Origin: Streptomyces sp. PsTaAH-137
Lineage (GTDB): Bacteria; Actinomycetota; Actinomycetes; Streptomycetales; Streptomycetaceae
Assembly (NCBI RefSeq): GCF_003259365.1
Contig: NZ_QLLY01000006.1
Span: 126,851 to 190,850, forward strand
DNA: 64,000 nt
Direction of reading: 5' to 3'
Within the stretch, counting starts at the first letter, position 1. Each line of letters starts with the position of its first letter. Under the pieces are notes generated by a model. The model was given only the letters and a program-made list of their open reading frames with translations, was not told where the DNA came from and made no database searches. Positions 1 to 9,124 of the stretch are shown one piece after another. A program made the position numbers and the translations under genes.

Positions 1-367
1 CGGTATGTCCAAGGGTGGCACGCAGGTTGCGTTCGGTGAGTACGGCATTCAGGCCCTCACCCCGGCGTACGTGACGAACCGTCAGATCGAGGCCGCTCGT
101 ATCGCCATGACGCGTCACATCAAGCGTGGCGGCAAGGTCTGGATCAACATCTACCCGGACCGTCCCCTCACCAAGAAGCCTGCCGAGACCCGCATGGGTT
201 CCGGTAAGGGTTCGCCGGAGTGGTGGATCGCCAACGTCAAGCCCGGACGCGTGATGTTCGAGCTGTCGTACCCCAACGAGAAGATCGCGCGTGAAGCCCT
301 GACTCGTGCGGCCCACAAGCTGCCGATGAAGTGCAAGATCGTTAAGCGCGAAGCAGGTGAGGCGTGA
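1..367 (+). CDS. rplP: 50S ribosomal protein L16, 5' end cut by the window
   Basis: L16 binds 23S rRNA near the peptidyl-transferase centre and the A-site tRNA. The reading frame is already open at the first bases (Gly-Met-Ser-Lys-Gly-Gly-Thr), which matches the middle of the L16 N-terminal region, so the ATG at 5 is internal and about 17-18 residues are missing upstream. About 121 of the usual ~139 residues are present, including [11 protein letters not shown] and the basic C-terminus. The stop TGA overlaps the rpmC ATG by one base (TGATG), so the two are translationally coupled in the S10 operon. Confidence 0.96.
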   Translation, partial: GMSKGGTQVAFGEYGIQALTPAYVTNRQIEAARIAMTRHIKRGGKVWINIYPDRPLTKKPAETRMGSGKGSPEWWIANVKPGRVMFELSYPNEKIAREALTRAAHKLPMKCKIVKREAGEA

Positions 368-591
368 TGTCGGCCGGGACCAAGGCGTCCGAGCTGCGCG
401 AGCTGGGCAACGAGGAGCTTCTCGCGAAGCTCCGCGAGGCCAAGGAAGAGCTGTTCAACCTCCGCTTCCAGGCGGCGACCGGTCAGCTCGAGAACCACGG
501 CCGGCTCAAGGCCGTCCGCAAGGACATCGCGCGGATCTACACCCTCATGCGTGAGCGCGAGCTGGGCATCGAGACGGTGGAGAGCGCCTGA
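367..591 (+). CDS. rpmC: 50S ribosomal protein L29
   Basis: L29 is a small helical protein at the polypeptide exit tunnel, near the docking site for SRP and trigger factor. The product is 74 residues ([18 protein letters not shown]...), with the family's two-helix pattern and the FNLRFQ segment. A GTG at 364 lies one codon upstream in frame. I prefer ATG 367 because it forms the TGATG coupling with rplP and gives the usual Streptomyces N-terminus MSAGTKAS. Its stop in turn overlaps the rpsQ ATG by one base. Confidence 0.95.
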   Translation: MSAGTKASELRELGNEELLAKLREAKEELFNLRFQAATGQLENHGRLKAVRKDIARIYTLMRERELGIETVESA

Positions 592-875
592 TGAGCGAGA
601 AGACTGTGACTGAAGAGACTGCCGCCCGCGGCTTCCGCAAGACCCGTGAGGGTCTTGTCGTCAGCGACAAGATGGACAAGACCGTCGTCGTCGCTGTCGA
701 GGACCGCGTCAAGCACGCGCTGTACGGCAAGGTCATCCGCCGTACGAACAAGCTCAAGGCGCACGACGAGCAGAACGCCGCCGGCGTCGGCGACCGCGTC
801 CTCCTCATGGAGACCCGGCCGCTGTCGGCGACGAAGCGCTGGCGCGTCGTCGAGATCCTCGAGAAGGCCAAGTAA
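591..875 (+). CDS. rpsQ: 30S ribosomal protein S17
   Basis: S17 is a primary 16S rRNA-binding protein of the 30S body with an OB fold. The 94-residue product contains the family core [17 protein letters not shown] and the [19 protein letters not shown] segment. The actinobacterial N-terminal extension of about 13 residues precedes it. Start and rpmC stop share one base (TGATG). The gene is followed by a 113-bp spacer with two hairpins, the first sizeable break in this coupled block. Confidence 0.96.
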   Translation: MSEKTVTEETAARGFRKTREGLVVSDKMDKTVVVAVEDRVKHALYGKVIRRTNKLKAHDEQNAAGVGDRVLLMETRPLSATKRWRVVEILEKAK

Positions 876-886
876 TTCGCAAGACT

Positions 887-960
887 CTCTGACGGGGATC
901 CCCCTCAGAGTTCGTTCCGCCAGGCTCCCGGGGCGGTGCAGTTCGCTGGACTGCCCCGGG
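887..960 (+). promoter_or_regulatory. two adjacent hairpins between rpsQ and rplN
   Basis: Hairpin 1 (887-910) pairs CTCTGA with TCAGAG and an inner GGGG with CCCC, with one bulged C and a very short loop. Hairpin 2 (927-960) pairs CCCGGGGC with GCCCCGGG over an 18-nt loop. Neither is followed by a T tract, so I read them as RNA-processing or attenuation structures inside the ribosomal operon rather than a full terminator. Function is inferred only. Confidence 0.5.
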
Positions 961-988
961 GGAACCGGCAGACAAACAGGAGATAGAC

Positions 989-1357
989 GTGATCCAGCAG
1001 GAGTCGCGACTTCGCGTCGCCGACAACACGGGTGCGAAGGAAATCCTCACCATCCGTGTTCTCGGTGGCTCGGGTCGCCGCTACGCGGGCATCGGTGACG
1101 TCATCGTCGCCACCGTCAAGGACGCGATCCCCGGTGGCAACGTGAAGAAGGGTGACGTCGTCAAGGCGGTCATCGTTCGCACCGTCAAGGAGCGCCGCCG
1201 TCCGGACGGCTCGTACATCCGCTTCGACGAGAACGCCGCCGTCATTCTGAAGAACGACGGCGACCCTCGCGGCACCCGTATCTTCGGCCCGGTGGGCCGT
1301 GAGCTGCGCGAGAAGAAGTTCATGAAGATCATCTCGCTCGCGCCGGAGGTGCTGTAA
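989..1357 (+). CDS. rplN: 50S ribosomal protein L14
   Basis: L14 binds 23S rRNA at the subunit interface, forming bridge B8, and contacts L19. The 122-residue product has the normal full length and the conserved start [17 protein letters not shown], the [14 protein letters not shown] motif and the C-terminal [15 protein letters not shown]. It starts with GTG after a clear AGGAG. It opens the second coupled block and lies 2 nt upstream of rplX. Confidence 0.97.
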   Translation: MIQQESRLRVADNTGAKEILTIRVLGGSGRRYAGIGDVIVATVKDAIPGGNVKKGDVVKAVIVRTVKERRRPDGSYIRFDENAAVILKNDGDPRGTRIFGPVGRELREKKFMKIISLAPEVL

Positions 1358-1359
1358 GC

Positions 1360-1683
1360 ATGAAGATCAAGAAGGGCGACCTGGTCCAGGTCATCACCGG
1401 TAAGGACAAGGGCAAGCAGGGCAAGGTCATTGCCGCTTACCCGCGCGACGAGCGCGTCCTGGTCGAGGGTGTCAACCGGGTCAAGAAGCACACCAAGGCC
1501 GGCCCCACCGCCTCCGGCTCGCAGGCCGGCGGCATCGTCACCACCGAGGCCCCCGTCCACGTCTCCAACGTCCAGCTGGTCGTGGAGAAGGACGGCAACA
1601 AGGTCGTGACGCGCGTCGGTTACCGCTTCGACGACGAAGGCAACAAGATCCGCGTTGCCAAGCGGACGGGTGAGGACATCTGA
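1360..1683 (+). CDS. rplX: 50S ribosomal protein L24
   Basis: L24 is one of the two assembly-initiator proteins of the 50S subunit and lies at the tunnel exit. The product is 107 residues with an N-terminal KOW motif ([20 protein letters not shown]). The rest is the usual basic rRNA-binding strand region. The stop codon overlaps the rplE ATG by one base (TGATG), which indicates coupled translation. Length is normal for actinobacteria. Confidence 0.97.
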   Translation: MKIKKGDLVQVITGKDKGKQGKVIAAYPRDERVLVEGVNRVKKHTKAGPTASGSQAGGIVTTEAPVHVSNVQLVVEKDGNKVVTRVGYRFDDEGNKIRVAKRTGEDI

Positions 1684-2240
1684 TGACGACCACCACTTCC
1701 CCGCGTCTGAAGCAGAAGTACCGCGACGAGATCAAGGGCAAGCTGCAGGACGAGTTCTCGTACGAGAACGTCATGCAGATCCCCGGCCTGGTCAAGATCG
1801 TGGTCAACATGGGTGTCGGTGACGCTGCGCGTGACTCGAAGCTCATGGACGGTGCTGTCCGCGACCTGACCACCATCACGGGTCAGAAGCCGGCCATCAC
1901 CAAGGCCCGCAAGTCCATCGCGCAGTTCAAGCTGCGTGAGGGCCAGCCGATCGGTGCCCACGTCACGCTTCGTGGCGACCGCATGTGGGAGTTCCTGGAC
2001 CGCACCCTGTCGCTCGCGCTTCCGCGCATCCGCGACTTCCGTGGTCTGTCCCCCAAGCAGTTCGACGGCCGTGGCAACTACACCTTCGGTCTCACCGAGC
2101 AGGTCATGTTCCACGAGATCGACCAGGACAAGATCGACCGCGTCCGGGGTATGGACATCACCGTGGTCACCACGGCGACCAACGACGCTGAGGGCCGTGC
2201 GCTCCTTCGTCACCTCGGCTTCCCGTTCAAGGAGGCGTAA
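1683..2240 (+). CDS. rplE: 50S ribosomal protein L5
   Basis: L5 binds 5S rRNA and helps form the central protuberance of the large subunit. The 185-residue product shows the L5 signatures [11 protein letters not shown] (residues about 39-49), [19 protein letters not shown] and [10 protein letters not shown] near the C-terminus. Length is normal. It starts on the last base of the rplX stop and is followed after 5 nt by rpsZ. Confidence 0.97.
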   Translation: MTTTTSPRLKQKYRDEIKGKLQDEFSYENVMQIPGLVKIVVNMGVGDAARDSKLMDGAVRDLTTITGQKPAITKARKSIAQFKLREGQPIGAHVTLRGDRMWEFLDRTLSLALPRIRDFRGLSPKQFDGRGNYTFGLTEQVMFHEIDQDKIDRVRGMDITVVTTATNDAEGRALLRHLGFPFKEA

Positions 2241-2245
2241 GCGAG

Positions 2246-2431
2246 ATGGCGAAGAAGGCTCTGATTGCCAAGGCTGCTCGTAAGCCCAAGTTCGGTGTGC
2301 GTGGCTACACCCGCTGCCAGCGTTGTGGCCGCCCGCACTCCGTGTACCGCAAGTTCGGCCTGTGCCGCGTCTGCCTTCGTGAGATGGCTCACCGTGGCGA
2401 GCTGCCGGGCGTGACCAAGAGCTCCTGGTAG
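2246..2431 (+). CDS. rpsZ: 30S ribosomal protein S14, zinc-binding type
   Basis: S14 helps fold the 3' domain of 16S rRNA in the 30S head. At 61 residues this is the short C+ form. Two CxxC pairs are visible (CQRC at about 24-27 and CRVC at about 40-43), which bind one zinc ion. Streptomyces commonly keep a zinc-free paralogue elsewhere under Zur control; it is not in this window. A 6-bp AGTCCC/GGGACT hairpin follows the stop. Confidence 0.97.
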   Translation: MAKKALIAKAARKPKFGVRGYTRCQRCGRPHSVYRKFGLCRVCLREMAHRGELPGVTKSSW

Positions 2432-2644
2432 TCCCCACTTTTAGGGACTGCCTGGATCTCTCGGTAAGTAAAGGGTCGGCAGTGGCCCCCGCTCTCATGG
2501 CTTAGGCTAGGAGGGTTGGGCGCTTCTGCCGCCCTGACCGACTTACTACGCCGTAGGTCCCCGCGCCGCACCCGTCCCGCCCCTGTGTGGGGAGAGGGAT
2601 GGCGCATACAGGAAACCCCGGCGAGAGAGGCCGAAGGCCAATTC
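2430..2644 (+). promoter_or_regulatory. spacer between rpsZ and rpsH with short hairpin
   Basis: This gap of about 213 nt interrupts an otherwise tightly packed operon. It starts with a small stem-loop (AGTCCC 2430-2435 paired with GGGACT 2444-2449). The rest contains no convincing ORF. An open frame does extend upstream of rpsH to about 2516, but it is not conserved S8 sequence. An internal promoter or mRNA processing site is possible; I cannot identify one. Confidence 0.35.
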
Positions 2645-3043
2645 ATGACCATGACTGATCCGATCGCAGACATGCTTACGCGTCTGCGGAACGCGAACTC
2701 GGCGTACCACGACACCGTGGCTATGCCGCACAGCAAGATCAAGTCGCACATCGCCGAGATCCTCCAGCAGGAGGGTTTCATCACCGGCTGGAAGGTCGAG
2801 GACGCCGAGGTCGGCAAGAACCTCGTCCTCGAGCTGAAGTTCGGCCCGAACCGTGAGCGTTCGATCGCCGGCATCAAGCGCATCTCCAAGCCGGGTCTGC
2901 GCGTTTACGCGAAGTCCACCAACCTGCCGAAGGTCCTCGGTGGCCTGGGCGTGGCGATCATCTCCACGTCGCACGGTCTCCTGACCGGCCAGCAGGCAGG
3001 CAAGAAGGGCGTGGGTGGGGAAGTCCTCGCCTACGTCTGGTAG
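2645..3043 (+). CDS. rpsH: 30S ribosomal protein S8
   Basis: S8 is a primary binder of the central domain of 16S rRNA and in many bacteria represses its own operon. I chose ATG 2645, giving 132 residues that begin [20 protein letters not shown], the family N-terminus. Upstream in-frame codons are not S8-like. The C-terminal signature [13 protein letters not shown] is followed by [11 protein letters not shown]. It lies 25 nt before rplF. Confidence 0.96.
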   Translation: MTMTDPIADMLTRLRNANSAYHDTVAMPHSKIKSHIAEILQQEGFITGWKVEDAEVGKNLVLELKFGPNRERSIAGIKRISKPGLRVYAKSTNLPKVLGGLGVAIISTSHGLLTGQQAGKKGVGGEVLAYVW

Positions 3044-3068
3044 CGGAAGGGAACAGGAGGAAACAGCT

Positions 3069-3608
3069 ATGTCGCGTATTGGCAAGCTCCCCATCACGGT
3101 TCCCGCCGGCGTGGACGTCACCATCGACGGCCAGACGGTCACGGTCAAGGGCGCCAAGGGCACCCTGAACCACACCGTCGTGGCGCCGATCGAGATCGCC
3201 AAGGGCGAGGACGGCGTCCTGAACGTCACCCGCCCCAACGACGAGCGTCAGAACAAGGCCCTGCACGGCCTGTCCCGCACGCTGGTGGCGAACATGATCA
3301 CCGGCGTGACCACGGGTTACGTGAAGAAGCTCGAGATCAGCGGTGTCGGTTACCGCGTCCTGGCGAAGGGCTCCAACCTGGAGTTCTCGCTCGGCTACAG
3401 CCACTCGATCACGGTCGAGGCGCCCGAGGGCATCTCGTTCAAGGTCGAGTCGCCGACCAAGTTCTCGGTCGAGGGCATCGACAAGCAGAAGGTCGGCGAG
3501 GTTGCGGCCAACATCCGCAAGCTGCGCAAGCCCGACCCGTACAAGGCCAAGGGCGTCAAGTACGAAGGCGAAGTCATCCGCCGCAAGGTCGGAAAGGCGG
3601 GTAAGTAA
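3069..3608 (+). CDS. rplF: 50S ribosomal protein L6
   Basis: L6 binds 23S rRNA helix 97 near the factor-binding site. The product from ATG 3069 is 179 residues, the normal size, beginning [15 protein letters not shown]. The C-terminal signature [19 protein letters not shown] is intact. A strong AGGAGG ribosome binding site precedes this ATG, which decides it against the longer open frame that starts inside rpsH. Confidence 0.97.
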   Translation: MSRIGKLPITVPAGVDVTIDGQTVTVKGAKGTLNHTVVAPIEIAKGEDGVLNVTRPNDERQNKALHGLSRTLVANMITGVTTGYVKKLEISGVGYRVLAKGSNLEFSLGYSHSITVEAPEGISFKVESPTKFSVEGIDKQKVGEVAANIRKLRKPDPYKAKGVKYEGEVIRRKVGKAGK

Positions 3609-3611
3609 GCC

Positions 3612-3995
3612 ATGGCATACGGTCAGAAGATCGCTAAGGGCGACGCTTACAAGCGTGCGGCTATCAAGCGCCGCCACATCCGTATCCGTAAGCACATCTC
3701 GGGTACGGCCGAGCGTCCGCGCCTGGTCGTGACGCGCTCGAACCGCAACATCGTGGCCCAGGTCATCGACGACGTTAAGGGGCACACCCTCGCGTCGGCG
3801 TCGACCCTGGACACCTCGATCCGCGGTGGCGAGGGCGACAAGTCCGCCCAGGCCAAGTCGGTCGGCGCCCTGGTCGCCGAGCGTGCCAAGGCCGCCGGTG
3901 TCGAGGCTGTCGTGTTCGACCGTGGTGGTAACCAGTACGCCGGGCGCATCGCCGCCCTGGCGGACGCCGCCCGCGAAGCCGGACTGAAGTTCTGA
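3612..3995 (+). CDS. rplR: 50S ribosomal protein L18
   Basis: L18 binds 5S rRNA together with L5 and anchors it to the central protuberance. The 127-residue product has the basic N-terminal tail ([19 protein letters not shown]), then the [19 protein letters not shown] core and the C-terminal [24 protein letters not shown] typical of the family. It follows rplF by 3 nt and precedes rpsE by 41 nt. Confidence 0.97.
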   Translation: MAYGQKIAKGDAYKRAAIKRRHIRIRKHISGTAERPRLVVTRSNRNIVAQVIDDVKGHTLASASTLDTSIRGGEGDKSAQAKSVGALVAERAKAAGVEAVVFDRGGNQYAGRIAALADAAREAGLKF

Positions 3996-4036
3996 TCCGG
4001 TTCCGTAGCTAGCGGAAACAGAGAGAGGTAATTCCA

Positions 4037-4642
4037 ATGGCTGGACCCCAGCGCCGCGGTGGCGGTGCCGGTGGCGGCGAGCGGCGGGACCGGAAGGGTC
4101 GCGACGGTGGCGCTGCTGCCGCCGAGAAGACCGCGTACGTTGAGCGCGTTGTCGCGATCAACCGCGTCGCCAAGGTTGTGAAGGGTGGTCGTCGCTTCAG
4201 CTTCACTGCGCTCGTCGTAGTGGGCGACGGTGACGGCACCGTGGGTGTCGGTTACGGCAAGGCCAAGGAGGTGCCGGCCGCCATCGCCAAGGGTGTTGAG
4301 GAGGCCAAGAAGCACTTCTTCAAGGTCCCCCGTATCCAGGGCACCATCCCGCACCCGATCCAGGGTGAGAAGGCTGCCGGCGTCGTGCTGCTCAAGCCCG
4401 CGTCCCCGGGTACCGGTGTTATCGCCGGTGGTCCGGTGCGCGCCGTGCTCGAGTGCGCCGGCGTTCACGACATCCTGTCGAAGTCGCTCGGCTCCGACAA
4501 CGCGATCAACATCGTGCACGCGACCGTGGAGGCCCTCCGTGGTCTGCAGCGCCCCGAGGAGATCGCGGCCCGCCGTGGTCTGCCCCTCGAGGACGTCGCC
4601 CCCGCGGCTCTGCTCCGTGCGCGTGCCGGGGCTGGTGCGTAA
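4037..4642 (+). CDS. rpsE: 30S ribosomal protein S5
   Basis: S5 lies in the 30S body near the decoding region, and mutations in it affect fidelity. The 201-residue product has an actinobacterial N-terminal Gly/Arg-rich extension (residues about 1-30), then the S5 double-stranded RNA-binding domain with [19 protein letters not shown], and the C-terminal domain with [21 protein letters not shown] Shine-Dalgarno precedes it. The TAA stop overlaps the rpmD ATG (TAATG). Confidence 0.97.
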   Translation: MAGPQRRGGGAGGGERRDRKGRDGGAAAAEKTAYVERVVAINRVAKVVKGGRRFSFTALVVVGDGDGTVGVGYGKAKEVPAAIAKGVEEAKKHFFKVPRIQGTIPHPIQGEKAAGVVLLKPASPGTGVIAGGPVRAVLECAGVHDILSKSLGSDNAINIVHATVEALRGLQRPEEIAARRGLPLEDVAPAALLRARAGAGA

Positions 4643-4821
4643 TGGCGCAGCTCAAGATCACGCAGGTGAAGTCGTACATCGGCAGCAAGCAGAACCACCG
4701 TGACACCCTGCGTTCCCTTGGTCTCAAGGGCATCAACACGCAGGTCGTCAAGGAGGACCGCCCCGAGTTCCGCGGCATGGTGCACACCGTCCGCCACCTC
4801 GTGACGGTTGAGGAGGTCTGA
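4642..4821 (+). CDS. rpmD: 50S ribosomal protein L30
   Basis: L30 is a small 23S rRNA-binding protein with a ferredoxin-like fold. The product is 59 residues, the usual size, and begins [16 protein letters not shown]. The family motif [18 protein letters not shown] follows. The ATG shares one base with the rpsE stop, and rplO follows after 2 nt, so rpsE-rpmD-rplO are a coupled trio. An open frame upstream in the same phase is only a shadow of rpsE. Confidence 0.96.
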   Translation: MAQLKITQVKSYIGSKQNHRDTLRSLGLKGINTQVVKEDRPEFRGMVHTVRHLVTVEEV

Positions 4822-4823
4822 TC

Positions 4824-5279
4824 ATGGCGGAGAACAACCCGCTGAAGATCCACAACCTCCGTCCGGCCCCCGGTGCCAAGACCGCGAAGACCCGTGTCGG
4901 TCGCGGTGAGGCGTCGAAGGGTAAGACGGCCGGTCGTGGTACCAAGGGCACGAAGGCCCGTTACCAGGTTCCGGAGCGCTTCGAGGGTGGCCAGATGCCC
5001 CTCCACATGCGTCTCCCGAAGCTGAAGGGCTTCAAGAACCCCTTCAAGGTCGAGTTCCAGGTCGTGAACCTGGACAAGCTCGCCTCGCTGTACCCCGAGG
5101 GTGGCGAAGTCACCGTCGAGGGTCTGGTGGAGAAGGGTGCTGTCCGCAAGAACAGCCTCGTCAAGGTCCTCGGCCAGGGCGAGATCACCGTGGCGCTGCA
5201 GGTGACGGTGGACGCCGTCTCCGGCTCCGCCAAGGAGAAGATCACCGCCGCCGGCGGTACGGTCACCGAGCTCGTCTGA
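4824..5279 (+). CDS. rplO: 50S ribosomal protein L15
   Basis: L15 is a late-assembly protein of the 50S subunit that threads into 23S rRNA. The 151-residue product has the glycine/arginine-rich N-terminal arm ([18 protein letters not shown]) and the globular C-terminal domain ending in [12 protein letters not shown], both family hallmarks. It is the last ribosomal gene of this block and is followed by a strong hairpin at 5315-5348, before secY. Confidence 0.97.
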   Translation: MAENNPLKIHNLRPAPGAKTAKTRVGRGEASKGKTAGRGTKGTKARYQVPERFEGGQMPLHMRLPKLKGFKNPFKVEFQVVNLDKLASLYPEGGEVTVEGLVEKGAVRKNSLVKVLGQGEITVALQVTVDAVSGSAKEKITAAGGTVTELV

Positions 5280-5314
5280 GTCCATCGGACGTCTCGATGA
5301 CGTGAGCGATCCCT

Positions 5315-5348
5315 ACCGGGGATACCCCACAAAAGGGGTATCCCCGGT
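5315..5348 (+). terminator. strong stem-loop after rplO
   Basis: A perfect 14-bp stem (ACCGGGGATACCCC at 5315-5328, its complement at 5335-5348) closes a 6-nt loop (ACAAAA). TTGGTCGTTCC follows rather than a pure T run. It is one of the strongest hairpins in the window and probably ends or attenuates the ribosomal transcript before secY. No clear -35/-10 pair for secY stands out in the remaining ~165 nt. Confidence 0.7.
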
Positions 5349-5513
5349 TGGTCGTTCCTAGGGGGGCATGTACGCCGGTAAGGTGGCCTCCGCTGTTAAT
5401 TTCTGGGATCTGTGTGCCCCCGGCACCAATCACGGACCTTGACCGTTACGTATTCGTCGAATCCTCAAGACCGTCACCTCTGACGCACGCGCGCGGGGGT
5501 CGCAGGAGGCACC

Positions 5514-6827
5514 GTGCTCACCGCGTTCGCCCGGGCGTTCAAGACGCCCGACCTGCGCAAGAAGCTGCTCTTCACGTTGGGCATCATCGTGATCTACCGG
5601 CTCGGCGCGCATATCCCGATCCCCGGGGTCGATTACTCGAACGTCCAGACGTGCATGGATCAGTCCAGCTCCACGACCGGCCTGTTCGGCCTGGTCAACA
5701 TGTTCAGTGGTGGCGCGCTGCTCCAGATCACGGTCTTCGCGCTCGGCATCATGCCGTACATCACCGCGAGCATCATCCTTCAGCTGCTCACCGTGGTGAT
5801 CCCGCGCCTGGAGGCCCTCAAGAAGGAGGGTCAGGCCGGTACCGCGAAGATCACGCAGTACACGCGCTACCTGACCGTGGCGCTCGCCATCCTTCAGGGC
5901 ACCGGCCTGGTGGCCACCGCCCGGACCGGCGCGCTCTTCCAGGGCTGCTCCGTCGCGAGCCAGATCGTCCCGGACCAGTCGATCTTCATCACGGTCACGA
6001 TGGTCATCGTCATGACCGCCGGTACCTGCGTGATGATGTGGCTCGGTGAGCTGATCACCGACCGCGGCATCGGCAACGGCATGTCGATCCTGATGTTCAT
6101 CTCGATCGCCGCCAGCTTCCCGGCCTCGCTGTGGGCCATCAAGCAGCAGGGCTCGCTGGCCGACGGCTGGATCGAGTTCGGCACCGTCATCCTCGTCGGC
6201 CTGGTCATGGTCGGCCTGGTGGTCTTCGTCGAGCAGGCCCAGCGCCGTATCCCGGTCCAGTACGCGAAGCGCATGATCGGCCGCCGGTCCTACGGCGGTA
6301 CGTCTACGTACATCCCGCTCAAGGTGAACCAGGCGGGTGTGATCCCTGTCATCTTCGCCTCGTCGCTCCTCTATATTCCGGCCCTCGTCGCCCAGTTCGC
6401 CGGTGGCAACTCGGGGTGGAAGCTGTGGATCGACGACCACCTGACCAAGGGAAATCACCCGATTTACATCGTCACGTACTTCCTCCTGATCGTTTTCTTC
6501 GCGTTCTTCTACGTGGCGATCTCGTTCAACCCCGAGGAAGTCGCGGACAACATGAAGAAGTATGGTGGCTTCATCCCGGGCATCCGGGCTGGCCGACCGA
6601 CCGCTGAGTACCTCTCCTACGTGCTCAACCGGATCACCTGGCCGGGTTCGCTGTACTTGGGTCTGATCGCTCTCGTACCGACGATGGCGTTGGTTGGTTT
6701 CGGGGCAAGCCAGAACTTCCCCTTCGGCGGCACCAGCATCCTGATCATCGTGGGTGTCGGTCTTGAGACGGTGAAGCAGATCGAGAGCCAGCTCCAGCAG
6801 CGCAATTACGAAGGGTTCCTCCGCTGA
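5514..6827 (+). CDS. secY: protein translocase subunit SecY
   Basis: SecY is the channel of the SecYEG translocon and passes unfolded proteins across or into the cytoplasmic membrane. The 437-residue product has about ten membrane segments. Family signatures include the first helix region ([20 protein letters not shown]), [11 protein letters not shown] and [10 protein letters not shown]. It starts at GTG 5514 after an AGGAGG. Its TGA overlaps the adk ATG by one base, the secY-adk arrangement common in Gram-positive bacteria. Confidence 0.97.
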   Translation: MLTAFARAFKTPDLRKKLLFTLGIIVIYRLGAHIPIPGVDYSNVQTCMDQSSSTTGLFGLVNMFSGGALLQITVFALGIMPYITASIILQLLTVVIPRLEALKKEGQAGTAKITQYTRYLTVALAILQGTGLVATARTGALFQGCSVASQIVPDQSIFITVTMVIVMTAGTCVMMWLGELITDRGIGNGMSILMFISIAASFPASLWAIKQQGSLADGWIEFGTVILVGLVMVGLVVFVEQAQRRIPVQYAKRMIGRRSYGGTSTYIPLKVNQAGVIPVIFASSLLYIPALVAQFAGGNSGWKLWIDDHLTKGNHPIYIVTYFLLIVFFAFFYVAISFNPEEVADNMKKYGGFIPGIRAGRPTAEYLSYVLNRITWPGSLYLGLIALVPTMALVGFGASQNFPFGGTSILIIVGVGLETVKQIESQLQQRNYEGFLR

Positions 6828-7474
6828 TGCGAATCGTCCTCGTCGGGCCGCCCGGTGCTGGCAAGGGAACGCAGGCCGCGTTTCTCGCCCAGAACCTGTC
6901 GATCCCGCACATCTCCACGGGCGACCTCTTCCGTGCCAACATCAGCAAGGGCACGGATCTCGGCAAGCAGGCGAAGTCCTACATGGACGCGGGCCAGCTG
7001 GTACCGGACGAGGTCACCATCGGGATGGCCAAGGACCGCATGGAGCAGCCGGACGCCGTGAACGGCTTCCTGCTCGACGGCTTCCCTCGCAACGTCTCGC
7101 AGGCCGAGGCGCTCGACGTCGCCCTCAAGGCCGACGACGTGAAGCTGGACGCGGTCCTGGACCTGGAGGTCCCCGAGGACGAGGTGGTCAAGCGCATCGC
7201 CGGCCGCCGCATCTGCCGCAACGACTCTGCGCACGTCTTCCACGTCGTGTACAAGCAGCCCGAGGCCGAGGGCGTCTGTGACGTCTGCGGCGGCGAGCTG
7301 TACCAGCGCGACGACGACAAGGAAGAGACCGTCCGCAAGCGGCTCGAGGTCTACCACACGCAGACCGAGCCGATCATCGACTACTACCGGGAGCAGGGGC
7401 TCGTCGTGACGATCTCCGCCCTCGGCAAGGTCGAGGAGGTCACGGCGCGGGCCATGGAGGCCCTGGGACGCTAG
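6827..7474 (+). CDS. adk: adenylate kinase
   Basis: Adenylate kinase interconverts ATP + AMP and 2 ADP. The 215-residue product begins with the P-loop [11 protein letters not shown] (residues about 7-17), then the AMP-binding segment [10 protein letters not shown] and the signature [14 protein letters not shown]. The LID region carries [14 protein letters not shown] but only a partial second metal-ligand set (CRND...H), so zinc binding is uncertain. Coupled to secY through a one-base stop/start overlap. Confidence 0.97.
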   Translation: MRIVLVGPPGAGKGTQAAFLAQNLSIPHISTGDLFRANISKGTDLGKQAKSYMDAGQLVPDEVTIGMAKDRMEQPDAVNGFLLDGFPRNVSQAEALDVALKADDVKLDAVLDLEVPEDEVVKRIAGRRICRNDSAHVFHVVYKQPEAEGVCDVCGGELYQRDDDKEETVRKRLEVYHTQTEPIIDYYREQGLVVTISALGKVEEVTARAMEALGR

Positions 7475-7499
7475 TCCCTCGCATGTCTGTACGTGGCTG

Positions 7500-7533
7500 A
7501 GGCCGCGGTTCCCCGTCCGGGGGGCCGCGGCCT
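7500..7533 (+). terminator. stem-loop terminator after adk
   Basis: A 9-bp perfect stem (AGGCCGCGG at 7500-7508, CCGCGGCCT at 7525-7533) encloses a loop that can form an additional CCCC/GGGG pairing. TAGTGTTGGTG follows. It lies 25 nt past the adk stop and separates secY-adk from map. Confidence 0.65.
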
Positions 7534-7539
7534 TAGTGT

Positions 7540-7555
7540 TGGTGTACGTACACCA
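7540..7555. promoter_or_regulatory. 16-bp perfect palindrome upstream of map
   Basis: TGGTGTACGTACACCA is a perfect 16-bp palindrome between the adk terminator and map, 30 bp before the map start. It has no loop, so it fits a dimeric regulator site better than an RNA hairpin. I do not recognise the regulator. Confidence 0.4.
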
Positions 7556-7585
7556 CGTACCGGATGACGGAGAGCGCAGGCCCCC

Positions 7586-8422
7586 ATGGTTCAGATCAAG
7601 ACCCCCGACCAGATTCGCAAGATGCGGGAGGCGGGGCTTGTCGTCGCGGCGATCCACGCCGCGACCCGGGAGGCGGCCGTGCCCGGCGCCACCACCCGGG
7701 ACCTGGACGAGGTGGCGCGCAAGGTGCTGGACGAGCACGGCGCGAAGTCGAACTTCCTGGGCTACGGCGGCTTCCCCGCGACGATCTGCACCTCGAAGAA
7801 CGAGGTCGTGGTCCACGGCATCCCGAGCGAGAAGGTCGTCCTGGAGGACGGCGACATCATCTCCATCGACTGCGGCGCGATCGTGGACGGCTGGCACGGC
7901 GACGCCGCGTACACCGCGTTCGTCGGCTCCGGTCACGCTCCGGAGCTGATCGAGCTGTCCCGGGTGACCGAGGAGTCGATGTGGGCGGGCATCGCGGCCA
8001 TGAAGGCCGGTAACCGCCTGGTGGACATCTCCCGGGCCATCGAGACGTACATCCGCCGCCAGCCCAAGCCCGGCGGCGGCAAGTACGGGATCGTCGAGGA
8101 CTACGGCGGCCACGGCATCGGCACCGAGATGCACATGGACCCGCACCTCCTGAACTACGTCGAGCGCCGCCGCGGCAAGGGCCCGAAGCTGGTCCCCGGC
8201 TTCTGCCTCGCCATCGAGCCCATGGTCGCCCTGGGCACCCCGCGCACCGCGGTCCTGGAGGACGACTGGACGGTCGTCTCCACGGACGGCACCTGGTCCT
8301 CGCATTGGGAGCACTCGGTGGCGGTGACGGAGGAGGGGCCGCTGGTCCTGACGGCTCCGGATGGCGGCAAGGCGAAGCTGGCGGAGATGGGGATCACGGC
8401 TGCGCCTGACCCGCTGGGGTGA
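7586..8422 (+). CDS. map: type I methionine aminopeptidase
   Basis: Removes the initiator methionine from nascent proteins. The 278-residue product has the pita-bread fold motifs: the first metal aspartate in IDCGAIVDGWHGDAAYT, the histidine in GGHGIGTEMH, the glutamate in AIEPMVALG and the last glutamate in a VTEEGP segment after WEHSVAV. It has no long N-terminal zinc extension. The final 15 codons are duplicated 137 bp downstream (see the repeat at 8515-8559). Confidence 0.96.
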   Translation: MVQIKTPDQIRKMREAGLVVAAIHAATREAAVPGATTRDLDEVARKVLDEHGAKSNFLGYGGFPATICTSKNEVVVHGIPSEKVVLEDGDIISIDCGAIVDGWHGDAAYTAFVGSGHAPELIELSRVTEESMWAGIAAMKAGNRLVDISRAIETYIRRQPKPGGGKYGIVEDYGGHGIGTEMHMDPHLLNYVERRRGKGPKLVPGFCLAIEPMVALGTPRTAVLEDDWTVVSTDGTWSSHWEHSVAVTEEGPLVLTAPDGGKAKLAEMGITAAPDPLG

Positions 8423-8729
8423 TCCCGGGGCGGGCCCGGTCGCCGGTCGGAGGCCGGCGCAGCCGCGCGAAGCTTGTGAGGCGCCCCGGCCGCCGATCCC
8501 GCGAGCGGGGCGTCCTGGCGGAGGCGGGGATCACGGCTGCGCCTGATCCGTTGGGGTGAGCCGGGAATCGGGTCCGAGTGGCGGGCTTAGTGATCTCTCT
8601 GGTAGGGGAGAATCCCGGGATTCGTCTTTCCGGGGGTACTGACGTAGACTGACGCGTCGGCTCTCGTGTATTGGCATGTCTGCATGCGAAGCGGGAGTCG
8701 ATCAAGGTAGTCGATTCGAAGGGCGAAGC
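8423..8729 (+). other. gene-free spacer map-infA with duplicated map tail
   Basis: This 307-nt spacer has no supported gene. It holds the second copy of the map 3' tail (8515-8559), GC-rich short inverted repeats around 8440-8510, and, near its end, TAGACT at about 8646 that could be a -10 for infA. An ORF in another phase across it reads as Arg/Pro-rich noise. Confidence 0.5.
8515..8559 (+). repeat. duplicate of the map 3' end (15 codons with stop)
   Basis: The last 45 nt of map (8378-8422), encoding LAEMGITAAPDPLG and the stop, recur at 8515-8559 as LAEAGITAAPDPLG and stop. The copies differ at four positions (about 41/45 identical), two of them third- or first-codon-position changes that keep the protein sequence. 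The rest of map is not duplicated between them. Confidence 0.85.
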
Positions 8730-8951
8730 GTGGCCAAGAAGCAAGGTGCCATCGAGATCGAGGGCACTGTCGTCGAGTCTCTTCCGAACGCCATGTTCAA
8801 GGTCGAGCTCCAGAACGGCCACCAGGTCCTGGCACACATCAGCGGCAAGATGCGCATGCACTACATCCGTATCCTCCCTGACGACCGGGTCGTGGTGGAG
8901 CTGTCTCCGTACGACCTGACGCGTGGCCGGATCGTCTACCGGTACAAGTAG
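8730..8951 (+). CDS. infA: translation initiation factor IF-1
   Basis: IF-1 blocks the 30S A site and assists IF-2 and IF-3 during initiation. The 73-residue product starts at GTG 8730 and begins [20 protein letters not shown], the family N-terminus. It is a single S1/OB domain with [20 protein letters not shown] and RGRIVYRYK. An ATG 54 nt upstream is in frame but gives a non-family N-terminus. It precedes rpmJ by 59 nt. Confidence 0.96.
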   Translation: MAKKQGAIEIEGTVVESLPNAMFKVELQNGHQVLAHISGKMRMHYIRILPDDRVVVELSPYDLTRGRIVYRYK

Positions 8952-9010
8952 ATCTTGCCCGAGTCCCGCTTCCTGCGGGCCGCCGGCAACTGACCCGGAG
9001 AACCTCACCC

Positions 9011-9124
9011 ATGAAGGTCAAGCCGAGCGTCAAGAAGATCTGCGACAAGTGCAGGGTGATCCGCCGTCACGGCCGGGTCATGGTGATCTGCGACAACCCG
9101 CGCCACAAGCAGCGCCAGGGCTGA
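9011..9124 (+). CDS. rpmJ: 50S ribosomal protein L36, zinc type
   Basis: L36 is a small late-assembly protein of the 50S subunit. The 37-residue product reads [20 protein letters not shown] and continues [17 protein letters not shown]. The Cys-Cys-Cys-His zinc ribbon (CDKC, C27, H32) is intact. It lies in the usual infA-rpmJ-rpsM order and was identified directly from the sequence because of its small size. Confidence 0.95.
   Translation: MKVKPSVKKICDKCRVIRRHGRVMVICDNPRHKQRQG

Noticed and set aside
5438..5466. TTGACC at 5439 as a secY promoter
   Set aside because: No acceptable -10 hexamer at 16-19 nt downstream; left unassigned.
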